From contig NZ_PGGU01000016.1 of assembly GCF_002872075.1 (NCBI RefSeq), forward strand, positions 484,466 to 548,465: 64,000 nt of DNA. The letters run 5' to 3'. The notes below the pieces were generated by a model. That model saw only the letters and a list, made by a program, of their open reading frames with translations. It searched no databases and had not been told where the DNA came from. Positions 26,175-34,904 of this stretch are shown piece after piece. Position 1 is the first letter of the stretch; the number at the start of each line of letters is the position of its first letter. Origin of the DNA: Microbacterium aurantiacum. Its GTDB lineage: Bacteria > Actinomycetota > Actinomycetes > Actinomycetales > Microbacteriaceae. The translations under genes and the position numbers were made by a program.

Positions 26175-26984
26175 CTACTTCGCGCGCCGGTCGTCAGCCC
26201 TGCGGATTCGGCGGAAGAATGACCAGACGCTGACGCCGAGAACCGCGACCGCGAGGATGATCGCCGTCCAGGCGACGGCGGGTTCCACGGGGGTTCCTGT
26301 CCAGCGCTCGACGGCGATCCAGGCGAGCCCCCAGTAGGTCGCGACGGCGGGTGCCCAGCGCCCGCCGCTCCACGCGGTGGCGAGCGCCAGCAGGCCGACA
26401 CCGCAGAGAGCGACGATGGCCGGCCACGCCGGGGCCTCCGCCCACCCGTCGACGCCGATCGACGTGAGCCAGGCGGCGAGGTTCGCCACCGTGGCGACAG
26501 TGACCCAGCCGAGGTACAGGCCGATCACGCCGTCGACGAGCACGATCTCGGCGATCGTCCCGCGGCGGTCCCGCCGGCGCAGGCGCGCGAAGGTCGCGAG
26601 CAGCACCACGAGCAGCACGACGATGATCACCATCGACTCCGCGATGCGCGACGCCTGCACGCACCCGATCCACACCGCGTTGAGCAGGGAGGATGCCGCG
26701 ACACCGTAGCCGACCGATCGATGGGTCGCCTTGGCCGCCTGCGAGGGGAACGACTGCCAGACCGCGTATCCGAACAGGCCGATGTAGATGACCGACCAGA
26801 TGCCGAACGCGGCACCCGCGGGCGCGAGTACCGTCGCATCCGACGCGAACGCGCCGCCCGCGGCATCCTTGATCGGGGTGCCTCCGAGCACACCGGAACC
26901 CACGAACGCCAGCACCACGGCCGCCAGTACTGTGACCGCGACGATCACCTGGCGGATGCGGTCGGACCTCATCGTCTCGCTCAT
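26175..26984 (-). CDS. TspO/MBR-related membrane protein
   Basis: 269 aa from ATG 26984, 6 nt after TATGCT (26996-26991, minus strand), a leaderless start; an in-frame extension to 27092 overlaps the gluconokinase. About seven to eight hydrophobic helices. The stretch APAGAAFGIWSVIYIGLFGY (about 55-74) matches the tryptophan-rich sensory protein/TspO superfamily (translocator of tetrapyrroles or ligands), but the protein is longer than the usual 150-160 aa, as in the extended actinobacterial group. Function unproven. Confidence 0.78.
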   Translation of the reverse strand: MSETMRSDRIRQVIVAVTVLAAVVLAFVGSGVLGGTPIKDAAGGAFASDATVLAPAGAAFGIWSVIYIGLFGYAVWQSFPSQAAKATHRSVGYGVAASSLLNAVWIGCVQASRIAESMVIIVVLLVVLLATFARLRRRDRRGTIAEIVLVDGVIGLYLGWVTVATVANLAAWLTSIGVDGWAEAPAWPAIVALCGVGLLALATAWSGGRWAPAVATYWGLAWIAVERWTGTPVEPAVAWTAIILAVAVLGVSVWSFFRRIRRADDRRAK

Positions 26985-27033
26985 GCCGTCAGCATACGCA
27001 GCAGGACGGACTCGACCGGGGAGCCGGCACGCC

Positions 27034-27549
27034 CTACACAGCCGTGGCCAGCAGTGCTTCGATCCGGTCGACGAGGTGCTCGGGGGCGGCATCCACGGAG
27101 ATCGTGATGCCGGCCTCCTGCGCCGTGAGCGGCTCGAGAGTGGCGAGCTGCGACTGCAGCAGCGCGGGAGGCATGAAGTGCCCCTCGCGCGCCGCGGTCT
27201 GCTCGGCCAGACGTTCGGGGAGGGCGTCGAGGTGCACGAACAGGGTCTGCGGGGCGAGCCGCCGCAGGCGCTGCCGGTAGATGCGCTTCAGCGCGGAACA
27301 GGCCACGACCGGGCCGTCACCGGAGGACAGAGCTCGACCGACGCGGTCGAGCCAGGGCCAGCGGTCGCTGTCGTCGAGCGGAATGCCGGCGCTCATCTTC
27401 GCGATGTTCCCCGCGCCGTGCAGGTCGTCGGCATCGATGAACTCGACTCCGCGACGACGGGCGAGCTCTCTTCCCACCGTGGTCTTGCCCGCGCCGGAGA
27501 CGCCCATCACGACGATGGGCCGCCGCCGTGCGGTCTCGTCACCAGTCAT
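27034..27549 (-). CDS. gntK: gluconokinase
   Basis: 171 aa, normal for GntK. It phosphorylates D-gluconate to 6-phosphogluconate with ATP. P-loop [16 protein letters not shown] (about 13-28), the substrate-binding segment [30 protein letters not shown] and [15 protein letters not shown] are all hallmark GntK sequences. It overlaps the mannonate dehydratase gene by 11 nt and is translated after it. The two together suggest a hexuronate/gluconate route, the dehydratase giving 2-keto-3-deoxygluconate and the kinase feeding the pentose phosphate pathway. Confidence 0.95.
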   Translation of the reverse strand: MTGDETARRRPIVVMGVSGAGKTTVGRELARRRGVEFIDADDLHGAGNIAKMSAGIPLDDSDRWPWLDRVGRALSSGDGPVVACSALKRIYRQRLRRLAPQTLFVHLDALPERLAEQTAAREGHFMPPALLQSQLATLEPLTAQEAGITISVDAAPEHLVDRIEALLATAV

Positions 27550-28777
27550 GGACCGTGCCGTCGATCAGGCGGTTGTACGGGAGGTACGCCTGCTCGTACG
27601 GGTATCTGCCTGCCTCGTCGACGTCGAGCTCGACGCCGAGGCCGGGCTTGTCGCCGGGATGCAGCAGGCCGTTCTGCCAGGTGAACGACTGCTGGAACAC
27701 CGCGTTCGTGCGGCTGCCGTGCTGCATGTACTCCTGGATGCCGAAGTTGTGGATCGCGAGGCCGAGGTGCATCGCCGCGGCCATGCCGACGGGTGAGATG
27801 TCGGTCGGGCCGTGCATGCCCGACTTGATCTGGTACATCGCGGCGTAGTCGAGGGTCTTCTTCAGGGCGGTGATGCCGCCCATGTGGGTGACGGCACCGC
27901 GCACGTAGTCGATGAGCTGGTCGCGGATGATGTCCTTGAAGTCCCAGACCGTGTTGAAGATCTCGCCGATCGCGAGCGGAGTCGTGGTGTGCTGGCGGAC
28001 GAGCCGCAGCGCCTCCTGGTTCTCGGCGGGTGTGCAGTCCTCGAGCCAGAACAGGTCGTAGGGCTCGAGAGCCTTGCCGAGCTTCGCGGCCTGGATCGGC
28101 GTCATCCGGTGATGCCCGTCGTGCAGCAGCGGGATGTCTGGGCCGAACTCGTTGCGTACGGCCTCGAAGACGCCGGGGAGGTGAGTGAGATACGCGCGGG
28201 TGTCCCAGTCCTCTTCCACCGGCTTCGCGCCGCGTCGGGCCGGCTCGTGGTCGTAGCGCACTGTCGCGTCACCGAGATCGGCTCCTTGAGCGGCGATGCC
28301 GTAGATGGCCTTGAGAGTGGGCACACCGGTCTGCACCCGGATCGCGCGGTACCCCTGCTCCTGGTGCGCGCGGATCGAGTCGAACAGCTCGGGAAGCTCT
28401 TTGCCCGACGCGTGCCCGTAGGCCAAGAGCCCAGTGCGCGAGGCTCCGCCGAGCAGCTGGTAGACGGGCATGCCGGCCTTCTTGCCCTTGATGTCCCACA
28501 GTGCCATGTCGACGGCGGCGATGGCGGCCATCGTCACCGGGCCGCGGCGCCAGTAGCAGCCGCGGTAGAGGAATTGCCACATGTCTTCGATGCGATCCTC
28601 ATCGGCGCCGATCAGCAGCGGCACGACGTGCTCGGTCAGGTAGGCGACGACGGCGAGCTCGCGGCCGTTCAGCGTCGCATCGCCGAGACCGGTGACGCCG
28701 TCCGCGGTCGTGATCTTGAGGGTGACGAAGTTGCGGTCCGGGCTCGTGACGACCACTTCGGCCTTGTCGATGGGCAT
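27539..28777 (-). CDS. manD: D-mannonate dehydratase (enolase superfamily, ManD/RspA)
   Basis: 412 aa from ATG 28777 with AGGAG before it; the longer frame to 28834 would enter the operator. Converts D-mannonate (or D-gluconate) to 2-keto-3-deoxy-D-gluconate with Mg2+. Family markers: [20 protein letters not shown], the metal-ligand run [36 protein letters not shown] and the C-terminal [19 protein letters not shown] that is peculiar to the ManD subgroup. Operon with gntK, divergent from a GntR regulator. Confidence 0.93.
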   Translation of the reverse strand: MPIDKAEVVVTSPDRNFVTLKITTADGVTGLGDATLNGRELAVVAYLTEHVVPLLIGADEDRIEDMWQFLYRGCYWRRGPVTMAAIAAVDMALWDIKGKKAGMPVYQLLGGASRTGLLAYGHASGKELPELFDSIRAHQEQGYRAIRVQTGVPTLKAIYGIAAQGADLGDATVRYDHEPARRGAKPVEEDWDTRAYLTHLPGVFEAVRNEFGPDIPLLHDGHHRMTPIQAAKLGKALEPYDLFWLEDCTPAENQEALRLVRQHTTTPLAIGEIFNTVWDFKDIIRDQLIDYVRGAVTHMGGITALKKTLDYAAMYQIKSGMHGPTDISPVGMAAAMHLGLAIHNFGIQEYMQHGSRTNAVFQQSFTWQNGLLHPGDKPGLGVELDVDEAGRYPYEQAYLPYNRLIDGTVHDW

Positions 28778-28816
28778 CTTTGCTCCTGCGCGTGACGCGG
28801 CCCGAGGGTCGCTGAC

Positions 28817-28852
28817 TGGTATGGCAAGTGCCATATTGCCACTGCCATACCA
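28817..28852. promoter_or_regulatory. 36-bp GntR operator between manD and its regulator
   Basis: Perfect 10-bp arms TGGTATGGCA (28817-28826) and TGCCATACCA (28843-28852), with a further GTGCCATATTGCCAC core between them. The GTAT/ATAC core resembles sites for FCD-type GntR regulators. It sits between both divergent starts, 40 nt from manD and 24 nt from gntR. Confidence 0.75.
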
Positions 28853-28876
28853 GTTGCGTCAAGCTATCGTGACCGT

Positions 28877-29590
28877 ATGCCCGAGCCCGTGTCCCGCCCC
28901 ACCGCGCGCTCGCTCGCCTACGGCCGGATCCGTGACGACATCGTCCGCGGAGTGTTCGCCCCCGGGACGCTTCTGTCCGAGAACGAGCTCGCGGCATCCC
29001 TCGGCCTCAGTCGGCAGCCGGTGCGCGAGGCACTGCTGCTCATCGCGCAGGAGGGACTCGTCGAGGTGCGGCCGCAGAGCGGCACCTACGTCACCCGCAT
29101 CGATCCCGACCGGGTGCGTGAGGCGCAGTTCATCCGCGAGGCCATCGAGCTCGCCTCGCTCGCGGCGTGCGCAGCGCCGACCGAGGAAGAGGAGCGGATG
29201 CTGCGCGACATCATCGCGCGCCAACGCTCCGCATCCGACCGCGATGCGCTCTACCCGCTGGACGAGGAGTTCCATCGCGCCCTGCTGGGGCTGGCCGGGC
29301 ACGCCAACGCCTGGGCCGCGGTCAGCGCCGCCAAAGGCCACCTCGATCGCGCGCGCTACGTGGGCATGAGCGCCACCCGTGCCGTGCAGGACTACGTCGA
29401 CGACCATGAGCGGGTGCTCGATGCGCTCGCCGCAGGCGACGCGGATGCCGCGGCCGAGGCTCTGCGCGAGCACCTGCGCTTCGTCTTCGCCGACCTCGAC
29501 GCCGTGCGGATGCAGCATCCGGAGCTGTTCGACGGCGCCGATGCACCTCGCACCAGGACACCGCGCACGGGTCGCACCGCCCGGCGGTGA
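28877..29590 (+). CDS. GntR-family regulator, FCD (FadR/UxuR) subfamily
   Basis: 237 aa from ATG 28877, 6 nt after TATCGT (28865-28870), a leaderless start. N-terminal winged helix (about 8-80) with LSENELAASLGLSRQPVREAL, then an all-helical FCD ligand domain with the metal-binding histidine/aspartate pattern (DEEFHRALLGLAGH and DHERVLDALAAGD, EHLR). UxuR-like FCD proteins repress hexuronate genes and are released by hexuronates, which fits control of the divergent manD-gntK. Confidence 0.92.
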   Translation: MPEPVSRPTARSLAYGRIRDDIVRGVFAPGTLLSENELAASLGLSRQPVREALLLIAQEGLVEVRPQSGTYVTRIDPDRVREAQFIREAIELASLAACAAPTEEEERMLRDIIARQRSASDRDALYPLDEEFHRALLGLAGHANAWAAVSAAKGHLDRARYVGMSATRAVQDYVDDHERVLDALAAGDADAAAEALREHLRFVFADLDAVRMQHPELFDGADAPRTRTPRTGRTARR

Positions 29591-29636
29591 CCGACGGCGG
29601 GGCCGTGTGCCTCCGAACCCTTGGTACCGTCGGTAG

Positions 29637-30179
29637 ATGATCACCGGTGTCGTGCTGAAGTTCGTCCTCTTCGCGGCGGCGCTGATCCTGGTGGTGCTCC
29701 TGGTGCGGCGCGCGTTCAAGAAGCCGAACCGTGCGAAGGCCCAGCCCGACCGCATCCGGATGCCGAAGCTCGTGCTGATCATCGCCTGGAGTCTGCTGGG
29801 CCTCGGCCTCCTCATGTCGCTGCTGGCGTTCGGCAGCGGCAACATGCGCGACCCGGTTCCGTTCCGCATCGCCTCGGTGGTGATGGTGGCCGGCGGGCTG
29901 CTCGTCCTGCTGGTGTACAACAACTGGTACCTCGCTCCGGGCCGCGACGAGATCGCGTTCGGCACCGTCTTCGGCGGCGCCAAGGTGATCCGCTACAGCG
30001 ACATCGCCACCTATCGGACGGTCGACCGCGGCGGCCGGCGGATGCTGTTCCTGTCGTCGTCGTCGGGGACGAAGCTCAGCGTCAACCTCGCGGCCCACGA
30101 CGTGTCGCCGCTGCTCGCGTACATCGAGTTCCACCGGCGCAACGGGCGCTGGCCCGCCGGCGGGGAGTTGCGCGCCTGA
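29637..30179 (+). CDS. membrane protein with C-terminal PH-like domain, unknown function
   Basis: 180 aa from ATG 29637, 6 nt after TACCGT (29625-29630), leaderless. Three hydrophobic segments (about 4-22, 45-64, 80-98) followed by a soluble tail of about 80 residues with beta-strand pattern (DEIAFGTVFGGAKVIRYSDI ...) like the bacterial PH-domain proteins. No catalytic residues seen. Function unknown. Confidence 0.72.
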   Translation: MITGVVLKFVLFAAALILVVLLVRRAFKKPNRAKAQPDRIRMPKLVLIIAWSLLGLGLLMSLLAFGSGNMRDPVPFRIASVVMVAGGLLVLLVYNNWYLAPGRDEIAFGTVFGGAKVIRYSDIATYRTVDRGGRRMLFLSSSSGTKLSVNLAAHDVSPLLAYIEFHRRNGRWPAGGELRA

Positions 30180-30215
30180 GCGCCGGTCTACCGTCGGGGC
30201 GCTGAAGCGTCGGCG

Positions 30216-30563
30216 TCAGCGCTGCTTCTCGGCGCACGGGACGCACAGTTCGGCGAACGGCCGCACCTCCAGGCGTGCCGCCGGGATCGGCTGACCGCAT
30301 CGGGTGCAGACGCCGTAGCGGCCGTCGTCCAGGCGCACCAGTGCGCCCTCGACCTGCGCGAGTTCGGACCGCGCTGCCTCGGCGAGACCCTGCAGACGCG
30401 ACCACTCCGCCGACAGCGGCACGCCTTCGGGGTCGTGCTCGTCGTCGTCGCTCAGGCTGCTGCGGTCGTGCTGGAGCGCTTCCAGTGCGTCATCGATCGT
30501 GGTCACCCTGGCCGCGGCATCCGCTCGCAGCTCCTGCAACCGCGCACGCGCATCCTGGGGCAT
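30216..30563 (-). CDS. DksA/TraR-family C4 zinc-finger protein
   Basis: 115 aa from ATG 30563, 6 nt after TAGGGT (30575-30570, minus strand), leaderless. N-terminal helical coiled coil (1-75) with an acidic tip (DDDEHDPEGVPLS), then the zinc finger CTRCGQPIP ... ELCVPC with four cysteines (about 86, 89, 107, 110). DksA/TraR proteins bind in the RNA polymerase secondary channel; the actinobacterial homologues have been little studied. The DxxDxA tip motif of true DksA is not clear. Confidence 0.85.
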   Translation of the reverse strand: MPQDARARLQELRADAAARVTTIDDALEALQHDRSSLSDDDEHDPEGVPLSAEWSRLQGLAEAARSELAQVEGALVRLDDGRYGVCTRCGQPIPAARLEVRPFAELCVPCAEKQR

Positions 30564-30597
30564 TCCCTCACCCTAGGTGCCGTCGTAGCATCGTGCC

Positions 30598-30936
30598 ATG
30601 ACCAAGTACCTCATCTCCTTTCCGAGCGAAGCGATGGTGCTCACCGCCGAGGAGTTCCCGATCGTCGTCGCCGAGTCGCACGCCGTCATCGAGGAGGCGA
30701 AGGCCGCAGGTGTCTACGTGTTCGGTGGCGGGATCGACGAGCAGGTCGATCCCGTGCTCGTCTCCGCCGACGGATCGGTGAGCACGATGATCTACCGGGG
30801 CTCCGAACTCAACGGCGGGTTCACCGTGCTCGAACTGCCGACCCGCGAGGATGCGATCGAGTGGGCACGGAAGATCGCCGCCGCCTGCCGCTGCCCGCAG
30901 GAGCTCCGCGCGTTCGGGTACGACCCGGCCAGCTGA
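30598..30936 (+). CDS. YCII-related protein
   Basis: 112 aa from ATG 30598, 6 nt after TAGCAT (30586-30591), leaderless. It has the short ferredoxin-like YCII fold: KYLISFPSEAMVLTAEEF at the start, then GVYVFGGGIDEQVDPV, and a C-terminal REDAIEWARKIAAACRC. YCII-like proteins include the dehalogenase-like and sigma-factor-linked small enzymes, but substrates are unknown. Convergent with the VOC-family gene 8 nt downstream. Confidence 0.8.
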   Translation: MTKYLISFPSEAMVLTAEEFPIVVAESHAVIEEAKAAGVYVFGGGIDEQVDPVLVSADGSVSTMIYRGSELNGGFTVLELPTREDAIEWARKIAAACRCPQELRAFGYDPAS

Positions 30937-30943
30937 CTACGAC

Positions 30944-31468
30944 TCAGCGCACCGGGGCGCTGCTTCGACCTGTGGGTCGTCCGCTGAGCTCGGCATCCAG
31001 CGTCTCCTGCGCGATACGCATGCCCTCTGCGTAGGCAGGCTCCTGCAGGCGCGACCACATCACGTCCTCCGGAACGTCCTCGACCTGGCTGACCACCCAC
31101 CAGATGTTGCCGAACGGGTCCTTGATGCGACCGCCACGCTGGCCGAACGCGCTGTCCGAGAGGTCGGTCACGACCCGTCCCCCGGCTGTAAGGGCCTTGG
31201 CGAATGCGGCGTCCGCATCCGCGACCCACACCCGCAGCAGGCTCGGCAGCGCCGGCCACTCCGGCCGACGATCGAAGGCGAGCACGACGGTGTCGCCGAC
31301 GCGGATCTCCCCGTGGCCGATCGAGCCGTCTTCGGTGGCCACACGTGCGAGTTCCTCTCCGTCGAACACGGCCACGACGAAGTCGAGGAACGCGCCGGTG
31401 TCGTCGGTGACGACCCACGGGGCGATGCTCGTGTAGCCGGTGGGGGTGGAGTTGTGCAGTTCGGACAT
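30944..31468 (-). CDS. VOC-family protein (PhnB/glyoxalase-like)
   Basis: 174 aa from ATG 31468 with AAAGGA upstream. Vicinal-oxygen-chelate fold with GYTSIAPWVVTDDTGAFLDF at the start, DTVVLAFDRRPEW, and the conserved C-terminal FGQRGGRIKDPFGNIWWV typical of PhnB-like proteins. VOC proteins include glyoxalases and antibiotic-binding proteins; the metal ligands could not be fixed by eye. It is divergent from a WYL regulator with an operator between them, a frequent actinobacterial pair. Confidence 0.85.
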   Translation of the reverse strand: MSELHNSTPTGYTSIAPWVVTDDTGAFLDFVVAVFDGEELARVATEDGSIGHGEIRVGDTVVLAFDRRPEWPALPSLLRVWVADADAAFAKALTAGGRVVTDLSDSAFGQRGGRIKDPFGNIWWVVSQVEDVPEDVMWSRLQEPAYAEGMRIAQETLDAELSGRPTGRSSAPVR

Positions 31469-31520
31469 GTCCGGTTCCTTTCGGGAAGGTGTGCTGATGT
31501 CGGCAACGCTACGCAAGGAG

Positions 31521-31539
31521 TAGGACCGTTCCCGTCCTA
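31521..31539. promoter_or_regulatory. inverted repeat between VOC gene and WYL regulator
   Basis: TAGGAC (31521-31526) and GTCCTA (31534-31539) flank CGTTCCC. It lies 22 nt before the regulator start and 53 nt before the VOC start, a likely operator of the WYL-family protein. Confidence 0.6.
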
Positions 31540-31560
31540 GATCTGAAGGACAATGGAGGC

Positions 31561-32517
31561 ATGGCCGGACCCACGTCACGACTGCTGTCGCTGTTGTCGT
31601 TGTTGCAGACCTCTCGAACCTGGTCGGGCAGCGAACTCGCCGACCGCCTGGAGATCACGCACCGCACCGTCCGCCGAGACATCGATCGGTTGCGCGAGAT
31701 GGGGTATCCGATCGAGGCCGATCTCGGAGCGCACGGCGGGTATCGTCTGGTCGCGGGCAGCTCGATGCCGCCCCTGCTTCTCGAGGACGACGAAGCGGTG
31801 GCAGTCGCTCTGGGCCTGCGCACGATCGCGGTCCATGGGCTGCCCGAACTCGAGGACGCCGGCGTCCGGGCGCTCACCAAACTCAGCCAGTCGCTGCCCG
31901 CTCGGCTGCGGTACCGAGTGCACACCCTCGCGGCGGCGGCGATGTCCTGGGGGCCGCGGTCGGGAACCGCCGTCGATCCGGACGTCCTCACCGTGCTCGC
32001 TGCCGCCACGGCCAATCGCGAGAGAGTGCGCTTGTCGTACGAGGATCGCGGCGGCCGGTTCAGTGCCAGGCACGTCGAACCCCAGCGACTGGTGAACGCA
32101 GGCCAGCACTGGTACTTCATCGCCTTCGACATCGAGCGCGACGACTGGCGCCACTTCCGCGTCGACCGGATCACGCAGCCGCGGGGCACCGGTGTGCGGT
32201 CACGCGAGATTCTGCGCGAGGAGGACATGCTGCGGCATCTCGAGCATGCCGAGCTCGCGATGGCTCCTACCTATCGCGCGGACATCACCCTGCACCTCCC
32301 GATGGACGAGGCGCGGTCGCGGCTGCGCGATCACCTCGGCGACGGTGAGCTCATCGCAGAAGGGGAGGGCACGAGGTGGCGAAGCGGAATCGACACGGTC
32401 GAATGGCTGGCGATGCGGCTGCTTCTTCTCGACTGCCACTTCGTCGTCCACGCGCCGCAAGAACTGCGGGACCACCTTGATCGGATCCACGAACGCACTC
32501 GCAACCCGGAGGCGTGA
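31561..32517 (+). CDS. YafY/PafC-type HTH regulator with WYL domain
   Basis: 318 aa from ATG 31561, which is 6 nt after GACAAT; GAAGGA further upstream could also serve. N-terminal HTH (about 5-60; RTVRRDIDRLREMGYPI), linker helical domain, WYL domain (about 140-220) with VRLSYEDRGGRFSARHVEP, and WCX-like C-terminal domain. WYL proteins sense nucleic acids or nucleotides in some cases; many YafY-type ones simply regulate an adjacent gene, here the VOC protein. Confidence 0.9.
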   Translation: MAGPTSRLLSLLSLLQTSRTWSGSELADRLEITHRTVRRDIDRLREMGYPIEADLGAHGGYRLVAGSSMPPLLLEDDEAVAVALGLRTIAVHGLPELEDAGVRALTKLSQSLPARLRYRVHTLAAAAMSWGPRSGTAVDPDVLTVLAAATANRERVRLSYEDRGGRFSARHVEPQRLVNAGQHWYFIAFDIERDDWRHFRVDRITQPRGTGVRSREILREEDMLRHLEHAELAMAPTYRADITLHLPMDEARSRLRDHLGDGELIAEGEGTRWRSGIDTVEWLAMRLLLLDCHFVVHAPQELRDHLDRIHERTRNPEA

Positions 32518-32520
32518 CGC

Positions 32521-32556
32521 ACGGATGCCTCGACGCTGCTGCGTCGAGGCATCCGT
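32521..32556. terminator. bidirectional terminator
   Basis: Perfect 15-bp stem ACGGATGCCTCGACG (32521-32535) with 32542-32556 and loop CTGCTG, between the WYL regulator and the convergent GDPD-fusion gene. Confidence 0.85.
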
Positions 32557-32570
32557 TCCTGCGTCCGGCG

Positions 32571-34799
32571 TCAGCCGACGGTCGCCGCGATGTCGGGCTG
32601 GTCGCTGAAGATGCCGTCCATGCCCGCATCGAGGAAGACCTGGATCTCCCCGGCGAGGTCACCCGCGGCGAACGGGTCGCTCGATGAGCGGAACTCGGCG
32701 GGCAGGAACTGATTCTCCAGGCGGAACGTCCAGCCGTGCACGGAGAGCCCGGCCGCGTGCGCATCCGCGATCACGGGTGACGGCGCGGCGAGGGTTCCCG
32801 CCGGTGTGCGCGGGATCAGCACCGACTTCTCGACACCGACGCCGTCGGCATAGTCGGCGATCTCGGCGAGGCCGGTCGGCGTCACCAGGTCGGCGTATGT
32901 GCGCGGGTCACCCGCGACCGTGAAGTCGTAGGGGCGTCCGGACGAGCTGATCAGCTGGGCCAGGTGCACGTCGGTGAGGCCGCTCAGCTCCTGCAGGTTC
33001 GACACCTCGAAGCTCTGCACGATCACGGGTGCATCGACGTGATCGACGCCGTTCGCCTGCAGGGCGGCGACGAGGGGCTCCTCGAGCGAGAGGCCGATCG
33101 AGTCGAAGTAGGACGGATGCTTCGTCTCGGGGTAGACGCCGATCTGGCGACCATCGCAGCTGACCGAGTGGCGCGCCAGGTCGATGACCTCGTCAAGGGT
33201 CGGAATCAGGTACAGCCCGTCGAAGGCGGTGTTTCCCGGGCGCACCTGGGGCAGGCGCTCCTTGGCGCGCAGGGTGCGCAGCTCTGCGAAGGTGAAGTCC
33301 TCGGTGAACCAGCCGGTGATGCTCGCCCCGTCGATGGTCTTCGTCGTCTTGCGGTCGGCGAACTCGGGCCGGGACGAGACATCGGTGGTGCCGCTGATCT
33401 CGTTCTCGTGGCGGGCGACGAGCACGCCGTCCTTCGTCGAGACCACGTCGGGCTCGATGTAATCGGCGCACTGCACGATCGCCTGCTCGTAGGCGGCGAG
33501 CGTGTGCTCCGGGCGGTAGCCGCTCGCTCCGCGGTGGCCGATGACCGAGACGAGCTCGGGCTCGATCTTCGTGCGCTGGAGGTCGATCACGGCGAACTCG
33601 GTGTCGTCGGGTGTGCCGGGCACGCGGGCGTCGTTGCCGGGGTAGTTGTTGTCGTTGGCGATGAGCAGGCGGCCGTCGCGCAGCTGCACGATCGTCTCGA
33701 GCGACTGCACCGGCATCGAGAAGACCTCGCCGCTGCCGTATCCGTTTCCGGCGCTGAGGTCATCGGGGTTGGCGATGCGGAGAGCGTCGAGCACCAGCGT
33801 CTTCTCCAGGTACCCGTCGGCGTCGGTCTTCTTCAGGTTGATCTCGTAGATGCGCTTCGTCACCGCCTGATCGCCTTCGAAGTCGTCGCGCTCGACGACG
33901 AGCAGCACGTCGTTCTTGACCGTGAAGGCGTCGCCGATGACGTTCGCCTCCTGGTCGGTCTGGTAGCTCCAGGTGCGGCCGGTGTAGGCGCCGCTCTTCG
34001 TGTCGAACTCGAGGATCTCGCGGCGACGCAGGTCGGTCTCGGCTGCGTAGGAGCCCTCGACGATCGGGTAGAGGTAGCGGCCGTTCTTCGAGCCCGCCAG
34101 CGCCTCGAAGCCACGGCTCGCCCGCAGGGTCGGGGTCTCGCCGGGCTGCAGGTACGGGTTCTGCGGCGACTTCACGCCGTCGAGCGAGAAGGGCATGTCG
34201 AGCAGCGTGCCCTCGGCGTCGAAGTGCAGCAGGAACGGCCCGAACTCCTCGCCGACCCAGAAGCTGCCGTCCTTTGCGCGGACGACCGACTCGATGTCGA
34301 AGTCCGCGCCGGTGAGCAGGCGCTCGGCCGTGCCGTCGTTGACGATCGGGAAGTCGAGCAGCCCGTTGCGGTCGTTGTACGAGATGAAGCGCTCGACGGC
34401 GATCTCGCCGGCGCCGCCCCCGGCGGTCTGCCAATCGGGGCGCACGAGGTAGTTGCGCAGCAGGAAGTCGGCCGAGTTGCCCTTCGCGCCGAAGCCGTTG
34501 TCGGGCTGCGCCCAGAAGGTGCCGTCGCCGTTGTCGATCACCGCGGAGAAGCCGGGAATGACCTGGCCGTCCCACGGGCCCTGACGGCCGTTGCCGGGTG
34601 ATGCCAGCGCTCCGGATGCCGGGCCGTCGGCCAGGAAGTCGGCCGACAGCTCGGCCCAGGCGACGAGCGTCGGCTCGAACGCGTGCATCTTCGACGTCGG
34701 GGTGGTCTGATTCGATGCCTGCGCCGGCGCGGCGAAGAGCAGGGTGGCTGCGGTGGCGGCGACGGTCGCGGCGGCGAGGGCGCGGGAGACTCTTCTCAT
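32571..34799 (-). CDS. secreted esterase-like-phytase / glycerophosphodiester phosphodiesterase fusion
   Basis: 742 aa from ATG 34799. Signal peptide (MRRVSRALAAATVAATAATL..., cleavage near AQA-SN at about 29). Residues about 60-400 match the esterase-like activity of phytase domain (FSAVIDNGDGTFWAQPDNGFG, DFDIESVVRAKDGSFWVGEEFGP). Residues about 430-740 are a GDPD TIM barrel with the catalytic start VIGHRGASGYRPEHT, EPDVVSTKDGVLVARHE, and YPETKHP near the metal site. A secreted enzyme that releases phosphate or glycerol from lipid or teichoic-acid headgroups fits. Ends before a strong terminator. Phosphate control is plausible but no Pho box was recognised. Confidence 0.88.
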   Translation of the reverse strand: MRRVSRALAAATVAATAATLLFAAPAQASNQTTPTSKMHAFEPTLVAWAELSADFLADGPASGALASPGNGRQGPWDGQVIPGFSAVIDNGDGTFWAQPDNGFGAKGNSADFLLRNYLVRPDWQTAGGGAGEIAVERFISYNDRNGLLDFPIVNDGTAERLLTGADFDIESVVRAKDGSFWVGEEFGPFLLHFDAEGTLLDMPFSLDGVKSPQNPYLQPGETPTLRASRGFEALAGSKNGRYLYPIVEGSYAAETDLRRREILEFDTKSGAYTGRTWSYQTDQEANVIGDAFTVKNDVLLVVERDDFEGDQAVTKRIYEINLKKTDADGYLEKTLVLDALRIANPDDLSAGNGYGSGEVFSMPVQSLETIVQLRDGRLLIANDNNYPGNDARVPGTPDDTEFAVIDLQRTKIEPELVSVIGHRGASGYRPEHTLAAYEQAIVQCADYIEPDVVSTKDGVLVARHENEISGTTDVSSRPEFADRKTTKTIDGASITGWFTEDFTFAELRTLRAKERLPQVRPGNTAFDGLYLIPTLDEVIDLARHSVSCDGRQIGVYPETKHPSYFDSIGLSLEEPLVAALQANGVDHVDAPVIVQSFEVSNLQELSGLTDVHLAQLISSSGRPYDFTVAGDPRTYADLVTPTGLAEIADYADGVGVEKSVLIPRTPAGTLAAPSPVIADAHAAGLSVHGWTFRLENQFLPAEFRSSSDPFAAGDLAGEIQVFLDAGMDGIFSDQPDIAATVG

Positions 34800-34904
34800 G
34801 CCGCGAGTCAATCGGCGCCGCCCGCCGCGTCAGTGACGCCGGCGTGACCGGTGGATGGCGGCGAGGTGAACGGATGCCGGACGGCGCGGTCCGATGCCGG
34901 GTGG

